Assembly: GCF_000284295.1 (NCBI RefSeq)
Contig: NC_017093.1
Location: 5,146,001 to 5,210,000, forward strand
Reading direction: 5' to 3'
DNA: 64,000 nt
Source: Actinoplanes missouriensis 431
GTDB taxonomy: Bacteria > Actinomycetota > Actinomycetes > Mycobacteriales > Micromonosporaceae
Below, one piece after another: positions 33,449 to 42,230 of the stretch. Under the pieces are notes generated by a model that worked only from the letters and a program-made list of their open reading frames with translations, had not been told where the DNA came from and searched no databases. The position numbers and the translations under genes are program-made. The stretch's first letter is position 1. Each line of letters starts with the position of its first letter.

Positions 33449-36208
33449 TCACGGGTTCAAGATGGACTGCAGGCGCTTCGCCTCCTTCGTGACTCGCGTG
33501 GACCCGGCGCGGGCCGCGACCCCGGCCAGCCCCGGAACGAGGTCGCCCCTCACACCGAGCGTGACCGCCACCTGGCTGGCCAGCTCCAGCAGGTCGGGCA
33601 CGGTTCGCGCGGTCGTCGTCAACAGTGGAGGCAGGGCGGCCACCAGCAACTCCCACACGGCCACCGACGCGCCGGCCCGGTGCAGGTCGGCCAGCGCGGG
33701 GAGGACCCGGGTCAGTGTGATCGTCCCGTCGCTGCCGAGATCGGCCAGCGCGGCGCCCACCGGCGCAGCGAAGGGCGCTTCCGCTGCGGCCAGGGTCAGC
33801 AGCGTGTCGACGGCGGCGGCGCGGTCCGACTCGTGTTTGGCGGCCAGGGCGTAGGCGAGGGCGTACGCCATCGCCGGACCGACCGGGCCGGTGCACTCCG
33901 CCAGCAGCGGGAACAGGTTGCGGGCGGTGTCCCGCTGGTTCTGGTCGGCCAGCGCGGCCACCTCGGCAAGGGCCCAGGCGGCGGCGACTTCGCGGTGGTG
34001 CGGGAAGACCATCGCGAGGACGTCCTCGGTGCCCTGGAAATCGCCGGGCGTGTGGACCGGGTGCTCGACGGGTGTCAGGGTGAGCAGCTGGCGTTCCAGG
34101 CGCAGGCCACCGTCGCGGGCCGGGCGCAGCGTCGCCACGACCCGGCGCGGCACCGGCACGTCCCAGGTCCAGCCGCCGTCGCGGCCGCGCTCGCCGGGCT
34201 GGGTGACGGGCGCGCTGATCGGATCGGGCAGCCCACCGCTCGCGAGCCACTGCGCGAACTGCCGGCCGGCCGGTGTCGTCAGCCGGGCGGCGCGGACGGC
34301 CACCAGGTCGTCGGCGACGCGCGGCACCCGGAGCAGCGCCTGCTCGAAGTCGAACGGCCACGGCTGCCAGCCCTCGGCCTCGGCCCGCTGAAGGCGTTGC
34401 AGCAGCACGCCGGCGTCCAGGCTGCCGTTCACGTGGGTCGGCGTGGCGACGATCGCCGGGACCATCGAGCCGGCCAGGTGCGCCGCGACCTCGGCGACCC
34501 GCAACGCCAGCACGCCGTCGGGCCGCGGGCTCAGCGACGAGTGCGGATGCCCGCGCCGGCCCTCCTGCCAGGCGACCCGGACGGCGGCGGCGAGTTCCTG
34601 CCGGACCGGGTCGTTCCCGCCCCGGCCAGCCGAGACCACAGCATCGCTCCGACCAGCAGTAGCGGTGGCGGCTCGGATCGCCAGGCCGAGGGCGACGAAC
34701 GGGGAACCGGCGTTCCACCGGCTCGGCGCGAACCAGCGCGGATATCTGTCGGTCACCGGCAGCAGCGTCGCCGCCAGATCCTCGCCGGCCCCGGCGGTGT
34801 GGAAGGCGACCAGGGCCGCGAGGACCCGCTCCCAGCCGACACCGGTCTGCACGTGGACCAGCGCGGCGAGCTCCTCGGCGAGTTCGGCCGCGTCGGCGAT
34901 CGGCGGCGGCATCTCCGCGACCGCAGGCGCCACCACCAGCGAAACCCCACTGCCCGGCGGCAGAGCGCCCAGGCCCGGCCCAGCCGTCACCGAACCCGGC
35001 GCGGCGCCGGCAGAAACCGGATCGGGCGCGGCGGCGAACAGGGACGCGGCCCGCGCCGGCAGGTCACCGCCCAGCCCTGCCGCCGCGGCGGCGATGCGCT
35101 CCAGCTCCGCCGGCGTCACCCGATCACGGTGCTTGGCCACCAGGTCGAGAGCCCGCTCCTGCACGTCCAGCGCCGCGTGCCCGAACGCCCCGGCGATCGC
35201 CACCACCACGTCGCCCGAGCGCGCCGGCTCCCGCCGGGCCACCGCCGCGAGCCAGGACAGCTGAGCCTTGACCAGCGTCTTCTCGCGACGCACCAGAGTC
35301 TCCGCGCTGGCCTCCAGCAGTGTCTCCCGCTCCAGCCGCCCGGCCCCGTCGACGGCTCTCAGGCAGCGCTGCGCGAGCGTCGCCACGGCGCCCGGACCGG
35401 CGGCCAGCAACCGTGCGTAGTCCAGGGCGTGCGTGGACGACTCGTCGACGGTGGGCGCGAGTTCGTCGTGCAGCAGGATGAACGGGCGCAGGTTGTTCGG
35501 CCGGCCGCCGCGCAGGAGACGGTCGACGGTCGCGGAGAGCACCGTCTTGCGTTCCAGCGTCCCCTCGCGGTCCAGTGCCGCGACCGCCGCCGGGAAGGCC
35601 GGCGTGGCGCCGGCGGAGGCCACCCCGCCGAGGTCGGCGCCGATCGTGTCGATCTCGAAGACCGCCGGGAGCAGCGTGTCGCGCCACGGGTCGTCGCGCA
35701 GGCGGGCGACGAGCGGCGGGATCGGGCCCTCCGGTTTCCAGCGGCGGACGAACGACCGGACCCAGCTGCGCACCACGCCCTCGGTGACCGGCGGGGTGAC
35801 GCCGCCGGCCCGCATCAGCGCGGCCGCGAAGAACCAGTCGTCGGGCCACGGGTCGCGGGCCGGGAGCCGGGCGGCCAGCCGGGCGCCGAGATCGCCGGTC
35901 CACGGCAGGTCCAGGGCGTCGGCGAGGGCGAGGAAGAGGGCGGACTCCTCCCAGTTCCACGCCCGGAGCGCGGGCCGGCGCAGCAGTGTGACGGCGCGGG
36001 CGGCGCTGGGCGCGGTGCCGACGACGGCGAGGGCGTAGACGGTCCGCGCGTCCATGCCGGGGTCGGCGGGCAGCGCCGTGACGCCGGCCTCCACCACGGG
36101 CGCGGCGGCGGCGCGCTCGGCGGGCGTCGCGGCCGCGAGCAGCCGGATCAGGGCGGACCTGTCGTTGCGGCGGGCGAGCTCGTCGACGGTCTCCCAGCTG
36201 AGGGTCAC
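33449..36208 (-). CDS. DUF6493-like helical repeat protein, partner of the SWIM protein
   Basis: This 919-residue protein is rich in Ala, Leu and Arg, with many helical repeats of HEAT/ARM character, no signal peptide and no membrane segment. The start (WETVDELARRNDRSALIRLLAAATPAERAA) and overall length match the DUF6493 type, found beside SWIM zinc-finger proteins in actinobacteria. The GTG start overlaps the SWIM stop by 4 nt, so the two are translationally coupled and probably interact. Function is not established; helical-repeat scaffolds usually bind proteins or nucleic acids. In some genomes a MoxR ATPase and a VWA protein join this set, but they are absent here. Confidence 0.72.
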   Translation of the reverse strand: MTLSWETVDELARRNDRSALIRLLAAATPAERAAAAPVVEAGVTALPADPGMDARTVYALAVVGTAPSAARAVTLLRRPALRAWNWEESALFLALADALDLPWTGDLGARLAARLPARDPWPDDWFFAAALMRAGGVTPPVTEGVVRSWVRSFVRRWKPEGPIPPLVARLRDDPWRDTLLPAVFEIDTIGADLGGVASAGATPAFPAAVAALDREGTLERKTVLSATVDRLLRGGRPNNLRPFILLHDELAPTVDESSTHALDYARLLAAGPGAVATLAQRCLRAVDGAGRLERETLLEASAETLVRREKTLVKAQLSWLAAVARREPARSGDVVVAIAGAFGHAALDVQERALDLVAKHRDRVTPAELERIAAAAAGLGGDLPARAASLFAAAPDPVSAGAAPGSVTAGPGLGALPPGSGVSLVVAPAVAEMPPPIADAAELAEELAALVHVQTGVGWERVLAALVAFHTAGAGEDLAATLLPVTDRYPRWFAPSRWNAGSPFVALGLAIRAATATAGRSDAVVSAGRGGNDPVRQELAAAVRVAWQEGRRGHPHSSLSPRPDGVLALRVAEVAAHLAGSMVPAIVATPTHVNGSLDAGVLLQRLQRAEAEGWQPWPFDFEQALLRVPRVADDLVAVRAARLTTPAGRQFAQWLASGGLPDPISAPVTQPGERGRDGGWTWDVPVPRRVVATLRPARDGGLRLERQLLTLTPVEHPVHTPGDFQGTEDVLAMVFPHHREVAAAWALAEVAALADQNQRDTARNLFPLLAECTGPVGPAMAYALAYALAAKHESDRAAAVDTLLTLAAAEAPFAAPVGAALADLGSDGTITLTRVLPALADLHRAGASVAVWELLVAALPPLLTTTARTVPDLLELASQVAVTLGVRGDLVPGLAGVAARAGSTRVTKEAKRLQSILNP

Positions 36209-37530
36209 GCCGGCACCTCAGCAGCGGCGGCGGCGGCGAGGACGATCGTGACGGCGAGGGCGTGCTTGCACGGGCCTCGCTCGCCGCGGTGTTTCGCCCA
36301 CCAGGGGCAGGTGCAGGACGAGGTGGCGTGGCGGACGTGATAGGTCTCGCCTCCGCTGCGCACCACCGACACGTCGGCCCCGGTGGTGACCGCGCCGCTC
36401 TCGGCCAGCGCGCGGGCGCCGGCGAGGCGGGGGTTCATCTTCTCCACGACGTCCGCCGAGTAGGGCAGGGTGCGGTGGAAGTAGCCCGCCTCGGCCACGT
36501 CGAAGCCGACCCGGCCGGCCGTGCCGAGCTGGGTCAGCGCGTCCCGCACCCGCGACGCGTCCAGCCCGGACCGGGTCGCCAGCGCGTCCACGTCGATCGC
36601 CGGGTCCCAGGAGAGCAGCGCGCTGATCAGGTCGGCGTCGTCGGCGGCCTCGTCGCTGGCGAGCGACTCCAGGACCGCGCCCTCGCCGGAGAACCCGCGG
36701 GAGGGCTCCGGCGAGAGGGTCAGCGACAGCCGCAGCGACGGCATCCTCAGCTCCCACGTGCTGGCGACCGGGCCGCTGCCCGCGGCGACGACCGGGCCGT
36801 GGACGAGCAGCGATGACGCGTACCGCAGGAAGGGTTTGATCGCGGTCAGGCGCCCGGCGCCGGGCAGGCAGACCGCGCCCGGCACCGGCCGCGACGTCAG
36901 CCGCAGCGTCCGGCCGGCCGGGACCGCCCAGAGCACCGACTTGTCCGTGGCGGAGAGCCGGTGCAGCAGCAGGCGCGCGTCGGCGGCGCCGATCTCGGCG
37001 CGCGGCTCGAAGCGGGACGTGAGCACCTGGGCCTCGGCGAACCCGCGCAGCCAGCGGGACGGCAGCGGCACCTTCCGCTCGACCAGCTCGCCGTCGAACG
37101 TGGTGACGGTGAGATCGTCGGGGCCGACCGCGACGTGCAGCGGGTCCGCCCGGCCGACCCGGGTCAGCGCCCGCTGCAACGGGAGGTTGACGTCCACATT
37201 GGTGGTGCCGTGCGCGAGGATCTCACCGTCGAGCCCGGCGGGCAGCACGTCGAGCCGGGCGTAGACGCCGCAGCAGCCGGAGAACGACTCGAAGCGCAGG
37301 CGGTCCGACCCGGCGGTGACCACCGGGTCGAGGCTGGCCGGCGGCCGCGGCCGGAAATAGCGGGTGCGGGCGACCTCGGCGACCGCCAGCAGACCGGTCG
37401 CCGCGGCCCCCGGGTCGGTGAGGAAACCGGTGAAGAATCGGGGGTGCGCCGCCGGACCGCCGGAGGTCTGGAGGGTGAGGCCGTCATCCAGAGTCGACGA
37501 GCCGAGGTACGAGTACGCCGCGGAAACCAT
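36205..37530 (-). CDS. SWIM zinc-finger protein
   Basis: This 441-residue cytoplasmic protein ends with a SWIM motif, CxC...CxH (SSCTCPWWAKHRGERGPCKHALAV, about residues 402-425), which binds zinc and is linked to DNA or protein binding. The body is a mixed beta domain without a recognised name. ATG 37530 follows TAGGTT by 7 nt, so the message is probably leaderless, and the gene is coupled to the DUF6493-like gene by a 4-nt overlap. The pair forms a small operon placed between two sugar-use operons, without an obvious link to them. Confidence 0.83.
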   Translation of the reverse strand: MVSAAYSYLGSSTLDDGLTLQTSGGPAAHPRFFTGFLTDPGAAATGLLAVAEVARTRYFRPRPPASLDPVVTAGSDRLRFESFSGCCGVYARLDVLPAGLDGEILAHGTTNVDVNLPLQRALTRVGRADPLHVAVGPDDLTVTTFDGELVERKVPLPSRWLRGFAEAQVLTSRFEPRAEIGAADARLLLHRLSATDKSVLWAVPAGRTLRLTSRPVPGAVCLPGAGRLTAIKPFLRYASSLLVHGPVVAAGSGPVASTWELRMPSLRLSLTLSPEPSRGFSGEGAVLESLASDEAADDADLISALLSWDPAIDVDALATRSGLDASRVRDALTQLGTAGRVGFDVAEAGYFHRTLPYSADVVEKMNPRLAGARALAESGAVTTGADVSVVRSGGETYHVRHATSSCTCPWWAKHRGERGPCKHALAVTIVLAAAAAAEVPA

Positions 37531-37537
37531 GCCCGAG

Positions 37538-37543
37538 AACCTA
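37538..37543 (-). promoter_or_regulatory. Probable leaderless promoter -10 box (TAGGTT)
   Basis: On the minus strand TAGGTT is followed by 7 nt and ATG 37530 of the SWIM gene, so this operon need not depend on the upstream WxL operon. Confidence 0.5.
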
Positions 37544-37563
37544 GAGAACCGGTACGACAGTTT

Positions 37564-38538
37564 TCACGCGGCCGAGCGTGCGCCCTCCCGCCGAGCCTCC
37601 TCAAGGAGGGCCGTGAGCCGCCGCGAGCGGGCACGCCAGGCCAGCACGATCAGGGCCGCCGCGACCAGCAGGAACAGCTGCGGCCAGGGCACCACCCAGG
37701 TGGTGACGGTCGTCGAGGCAGTCGCGGCCGCGTCGAGCCGGACCGTCGTCCGGACCGGGCCGAGACCCCACACGCCGCCGACACGCGTGGTGGCGGACGA
37801 TTCACCGCCGGGCAGGAGTTCGCCGCGTGCGGAGGCGCCGGTCGCCGACACGAGGCCGAAGAGTTCCGACGTGGACACCCGATTCGCCAGGTCGAGCCGG
37901 ACGTTTCCGGTGTTGGCCGCCTGATAGGAAACGGTCAGCTCCCCCGGCGCGAAGGGATTCCACGATCGCTCGTAGGAAACGGACGCCCCGCGGACGGCCA
38001 GCGCCGGCCGCACCTCGCCGGAAGCGCGCATCAGGACCCGGAACCCGACCCGGCTCTCCACCTGCACCGTCCCCTGCCGGCCCGCCACCGACGCGGCGAT
38101 ACCCGCCGGATGATCACCCGGTGTCGCGTCCCGCGGGACGGTGATCGTGAACGGCACCACCGCGGTCTTCCCGGCGCCCACCGTCACGCTCTCCCGTACG
38201 GTGATCCAGGTGCCGCCGTCCACCGACTTCCGGTCCGACGGCAGCATGTTGAAGCGGCCCTTGTCGGTCAGATAGCCGTCCGCCGCGGTCAGCGTGAACG
38301 ACGCCGACGCGTCGCTGAAGTTGCGCACCGCCAGATGCTCGGTGACCACCGAACCCGGATCGAGGGTGCGTTCCACCCAGCGGCGCCCGTCCGGGCCGTC
38401 GGCGGTCGCCGGCTGCACGGTCCAGGTCAGGGACGCGGGCGCAGCGGACGCGGGTGCAGCGGACACCGGCGCGGCTGACGCGGGAGCCGCCGGCACGGCG
38501 ACGAGGGCGGCGATGATCAGGGCTGAGACACGTCGCAT
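37564..38538 (-). CDS. DUF916/WxL-partner surface protein with C-terminal membrane anchor
   Basis: This 324-residue protein has a Sec signal (MRRVSALIIAALVAVPAAPASA), two beta-sandwich domains and a C-terminal membrane helix (PWPQLFLLVAAALIVLAW) with a basic tail. The first domain (WVERTLDPGSVVTEHLAVRN, then FTLTAADGYL) resembles the DUF916 peptidoglycan-binding domain of WxL systems, and the second resembles their DUF3324-like domain. In Firmicutes such proteins hold WxL proteins at the cell wall. It follows the WxL-like gene by 58 nt and is the last gene of the surface operon. Confidence 0.75.
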   Translation of the reverse strand: MRRVSALIIAALVAVPAAPASAAPVSAAPASAAPASLTWTVQPATADGPDGRRWVERTLDPGSVVTEHLAVRNFSDASASFTLTAADGYLTDKGRFNMLPSDRKSVDGGTWITVRESVTVGAGKTAVVPFTITVPRDATPGDHPAGIAASVAGRQGTVQVESRVGFRVLMRASGEVRPALAVRGASVSYERSWNPFAPGELTVSYQAANTGNVRLDLANRVSTSELFGLVSATGASARGELLPGGESSATTRVGGVWGLGPVRTTVRLDAAATASTTVTTWVVPWPQLFLLVAAALIVLAWRARSRRLTALLEEARREGARSAA

Positions 38539-38596
38539 GGCGGCTCCAAACCTAAAAGAGAGCGGGGCCGGACACGCCGGCCCCGCCGTCAGAGGA

Positions 38597-39205
38597 TCAC
38601 TCGAAGAGGGACAGGGTGAGAGTGGCCTGGTAGGAACCGGCCGCGACATCGGCCGGCGTGTGCAGGTTGAGGTCCGCGTTCACCTGGTAGGCGCCACCGG
38701 TGACCTCCGACGAGTCGTAGGTGGAGACCAGCAGCTCCTGGTCGACCAGGCCGACGTTGTTGCCCGGCTGGGTGGGCTCGTCCACCGACGGGACCACCTC
38801 CTCGCCCTCGGCGACCAGACCGGTGTCCCCGCCGTCGATCAGGCGCGGCTTCCAGCCCAGGTGGTCGGCGGTGATCGGCGCGCGGCCGGACGCCGTGAAG
38901 TCGCTGGAGCTGCCGAGCACGGCCCACGCGGAGCCGTCCGGGATCTCCTCCAGGGTGCGGGTGTCGGTCACGGTGACCGTCGGCAGCGTGCCGCTGAACC
39001 GGCGGACGGTCAGGTCGGAGCCTTTCTCGCTCAGCGCCACCGCGTCACCGGCGACGGTGAGCGCGAGGACGCCCGGCTCGCGGATCTCGGTGATGTCGAC
39101 GGTGACCTCCACCTCGGCGTCACCCGGGTCGGCGAGCGCGGACGCCGGCAGCGCCGCCGCGCCGGTGAGCGCCACGATCAGCGCCACGGGGATTCGTGCC
39201 TTCAT
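38597..39205 (-). CDS. WxL-like secreted surface protein
   Basis: This 202-residue protein has a Sec signal ending in ASALA. The middle contains SAWAVLGSSSDFTASG, close to the first WxL motif with its SDF follow-up. The C-terminus is YQATLTLSLFE, where classic WxL proteins have a second W-x-L; here Leu replaces Trp. WxL domains attach non-covalently to peptidoglycan. AAGGAGA 5 nt upstream fixes ATG 39205. It sits 10 nt after the GH43-type gene and before the DUF916 gene, a combination that suggests a cell-wall-displayed complex. Confidence 0.75.
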   Translation of the reverse strand: MKARIPVALIVALTGAAALPASALADPGDAEVEVTVDITEIREPGVLALTVAGDAVALSEKGSDLTVRRFSGTLPTVTVTDTRTLEEIPDGSAWAVLGSSSDFTASGRAPITADHLGWKPRLIDGGDTGLVAEGEEVVPSVDEPTQPGNNVGLVDQELLVSTYDSSEVTGGAYQVNADLNLHTPADVAAGSYQATLTLSLFE

Positions 39206-39215
39206 CGATGTCTCC

Positions 39216-42215
39216 TTAGCAGGTGAGTGCGGGGTAGCCGGCGGTGACGCCGTTGGCCGAAGCGGTGCCGGACGGCACCGAGGAAACCCGGGAGGGGAAG
39301 CTCTGGTAGGCGTTGCCGCCGGCCACGACGCCGGCGAAGACCTTCTTCCCGTACGGGGTGACGAGCTCGATGTCAGCCGGAGCGTCACCGCCGTTGCGGG
39401 CCGTGACGGCGACATAGGCCTTGCCCGCGATGCAGCGCGACCCGGCGGTGACGGTGATCGGCGCCGCCGGTTTCTCGTCGGCGAAGACCCGCCACTCGGT
39501 GACCGCCACCGCGGAGAACGTGGTCCCGTTCCCGTTGGCGCTGATGGTGGCCCGCAGCCGGGACGTGGTCACCGGGTCGAAGCCGACCCGGTTGAACGCC
39601 GTGGTGCTGGTCCCGTAGGAGCCGGCCCCGGTCACGTCCTGCCAGGCCGCGCCGTCCCACCACTGGAGTCTCCAGCTGTCCGGGGCCGCGACGCCGTCGC
39701 CGGTGCCCGGTCCGGAGTCGCGCCAGAACTTGAGCTCGGCGCCGGTGAGCCGGATCGGCCGGGACCAGTCGTACTGGATCCACTGGGTGGCCGGCCGGGT
39801 GCCGGACCAGGTGCCCCAGAGCTGGCCCTGTGCCGGTGCGGCCGGGTCGGCGTCGTCGTTGAGCGCGGTGACGCTGTTCCAGCCCGCCGTGTACGACGCC
39901 GTCGGCACCCCGATCGGACCGACGTTGCCGGTCAGCGGCGCGGACAAGTCGGCCGGGATGACGATCGTGGACGCCGGCGAGGCGTTGCCGGCCTTGTCGA
40001 CGGCCCGGTAGCCGACCGTGTGCTTCCCGGCGTCGGGCGCGGCGATCGGACCGGAGTACGCCGTCCACGCCCCGGTGCCGATCGCGTACTCCACCCGGTC
40101 GACGCCGGAGGTGGCGTCGGTGGCCGTGACCGTCACCTTCCGGTCCGCGAGGGTCACCGTGCTCGACGGGTTGGTGGCGTCGATGCCGATCGCGGTGGTG
40201 ACGGCCGGTGAGACGTTGCCGGCCCGGTCGGTCGCGGTGGCGGTGACCGTGTGCCGGCCGTCCCCGGTGACCGTGGTGTCGGCGTAGCGCGCGTCCTGAC
40301 TGGTCACGGGGTGGGCGTCGTCGACCTTCGTGGCGATGGTCATCCGGCCGCCGCGATCGTCGGAGGCGGTCACCCGTACCCGGACAGCGGAGCGGAACCA
40401 ATCGGCGGCGCCCGCCGAACCGCTCGGGGTGACCACGACGGTGGGCGGGGTCTCGTCGCCCTCGGTGTCGCCCGGGGAGATGACCCGCACGGTCGCGGTG
40501 ATCCGCCCGGCGGCGTAGCCGAGGACACTTCCGGTGGCGGTGACCGTGCCCGGCCGGGCCACGTCCTCGGACGTGAGCCCGTCCCAGAGGACCGGGATCG
40601 ACAGCGCCTCCGACGGACCGAAGGTGACCGGGATCGTGGCGGGCAGGTCGGTCTCACCCACCTCGACCGTGATCGCCGGCGGGGTGACCGAGGACGGCTG
40701 CGCGGCCAGGATCTTCCACTCCTCGACGGCGACGGCGGAGTACGTGCTGCCGTTCGTCGACGCGTCGAACACGGCCCTGACCTGGGTCGTCGTCACCGGG
40801 TCGAACGTGGTGTCCTGGAAGCCCCGGGTGCCGGTCGGATAGCCGCTCGCGCCGGGCACGTCCTTCCACGACCCGTCCCAGTACTGGATCCTCCACGTCG
40901 CCGGCGCGGCGACACCCACGCCGGTGCCCTGCGGCTGGTCGTTCCAGAACTCGATCTGCGAACCGGAGATCCGCATCGGCTGGTCCCAGGTGTACTGCAC
41001 CCACTGCTGGGCCGGGTTGCTGCCGGTCCAGGTACCCCACATGTCCGGCGGCAGCGGGTTGTCGCGCACGATCTCGTCGTTGAGCGACTTCACCCAGTAC
41101 TGCGTCGGGACCGGGTCGTTCGAGACGGTGACCGTGGCGGCCTGGGCGATGTTGGCGCGCGGCGTGCGGTCGGCGGTCTTCGCCGGCGTGCGCACCACCT
41201 GCTTGATCCGCGGCGGCGACTGGGTGTCGTCCCACTCCACCTCGTCGATCGCGACCGACCTGCGGAAATGGCCGCCACCGACGGCGTCGGCGGTGTGGTA
41301 GACGATCTGCCACCGCCCGTCGAACTCGACGATGCCGGGGTGGCTGGTGGTCGACGAGACCGGGGTGAGCAGCGTCCCGCGGTACGTCCACGGGCCTTCC
41401 GGACTGCTCGCCGTGGCGTACGCGATGCAGGCGTGGTAGTTCGCCGGGGTACACGCCGAGGTGGGCCCGGCGTTGTTCCCCGCGTACGCCAGGTAGTAGG
41501 TGCCGTTGCGCTTGAACAGCCACGGCGCCTCGAAGTACCCGGTCAGCCCGGTGACCGTCTGCTGGGTGCCGACCGGCGTCTTCATGTCGGCGCGGAACTC
41601 CAGCCGGCGCAGCTGGCCGAACGTCCCCCAGTAGACGAACACCCGCTCGCCCTCGACCAGGATCGTCGGGTCGATGTTCTCGATGGTGTTCACGGTCGGC
41701 GTGCGCTGCGAGATCAGCGGGCCGCCGACGTGATCCGTCCACGGGCCGGTCGGGGTCTCGCTCACCGCGACGCCGATGGCGAACTTGTTGGCGGCCGGCG
41801 AGTCGCGCTCGCTGACCGGGACGTACCAGTAATACCTGCCGTCCGGTCCCTGGACGACCTGACCGGCGTACGCCCGGCCGGGAGTGGCCCAGCTGAAGAC
41901 GTTCTCCGGGCGCATCAGGGACGGGTAGTGGGTCCATTCACCGGAGTCGACATCGCTCGTGGTGAAGGCGCCCCACTCGTTCATGATGAAGTCGTTGACC
42001 GCCGGACCTGCCTCGTCGTGTCCGGTGTAGATCAGGAGCTTGCCGTCCGCCACCAGGGGCGCGGGGTCGGCGCTGTAGTAGGAGCCGTCCTTGAGGATCG
42101 GATTCGTCGTGTTGGTGAAGGTGTAGGAGTCGGCTGCCCGGGCCGGGGCGGCGGGCGCTGTGACCAGCAAACCCGCCGCTACCAGCCCTGCGACCGCTGT
42201 GCGCAGCAGTCTCAA
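39216..42215 (-). CDS. Secreted GH43-type glycosidase with discoidin-like and Ig-like modules
   Basis: The product is 999 residues. A Sec signal precedes a five-bladed propeller of GH43 type (about 35-345): NPILKDGSYYSADPAPLV carries the catalytic base Asp, NIDPTILVEGERVFVYWG the central Asp, and YFEAPWLFKRNGTYYLAYA the acid Glu. Next come a discoidin-like module (about 350-500), an Ig-like module, an OmpL47-like repeat pair, a second discoidin-like module, and an 80-residue C-terminal domain with two Cys that also ends the neighbouring giant hydrolase. GH43 enzymes commonly cut arabinan or arabinoxylan. The start is a TTG with a weak ribosome binding site, 15 nt after the upstream stop, so translation may depend on coupling. 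Confidence 0.88.
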   Translation of the reverse strand: MRLLRTAVAGLVAAGLLVTAPAAPARAADSYTFTNTTNPILKDGSYYSADPAPLVADGKLLIYTGHDEAGPAVNDFIMNEWGAFTTSDVDSGEWTHYPSLMRPENVFSWATPGRAYAGQVVQGPDGRYYWYVPVSERDSPAANKFAIGVAVSETPTGPWTDHVGGPLISQRTPTVNTIENIDPTILVEGERVFVYWGTFGQLRRLEFRADMKTPVGTQQTVTGLTGYFEAPWLFKRNGTYYLAYAGNNAGPTSACTPANYHACIAYATASSPEGPWTYRGTLLTPVSSTTSHPGIVEFDGRWQIVYHTADAVGGGHFRRSVAIDEVEWDDTQSPPRIKQVVRTPAKTADRTPRANIAQAATVTVSNDPVPTQYWVKSLNDEIVRDNPLPPDMWGTWTGSNPAQQWVQYTWDQPMRISGSQIEFWNDQPQGTGVGVAAPATWRIQYWDGSWKDVPGASGYPTGTRGFQDTTFDPVTTTQVRAVFDASTNGSTYSAVAVEEWKILAAQPSSVTPPAITVEVGETDLPATIPVTFGPSEALSIPVLWDGLTSEDVARPGTVTATGSVLGYAAGRITATVRVISPGDTEGDETPPTVVVTPSGSAGAADWFRSAVRVRVTASDDRGGRMTIATKVDDAHPVTSQDARYADTTVTGDGRHTVTATATDRAGNVSPAVTTAIGIDATNPSSTVTLADRKVTVTATDATSGVDRVEYAIGTGAWTAYSGPIAAPDAGKHTVGYRAVDKAGNASPASTIVIPADLSAPLTGNVGPIGVPTASYTAGWNSVTALNDDADPAAPAQGQLWGTWSGTRPATQWIQYDWSRPIRLTGAELKFWRDSGPGTGDGVAAPDSWRLQWWDGAAWQDVTGAGSYGTSTTAFNRVGFDPVTTSRLRATISANGNGTTFSAVAVTEWRVFADEKPAAPITVTAGSRCIAGKAYVAVTARNGGDAPADIELVTPYGKKVFAGVVAGGNAYQSFPSRVSSVPSGTASANGVTAGYPALTC

Positions 42216-42230
42216 GGGATTGCCCGTCTT

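Noticed and set aside
33680..36340. An 886-codon plus-strand open frame
   Set aside because: Antisense to the DUF6493-like gene, which is coupled to the SWIM gene and has normal amino-acid composition.
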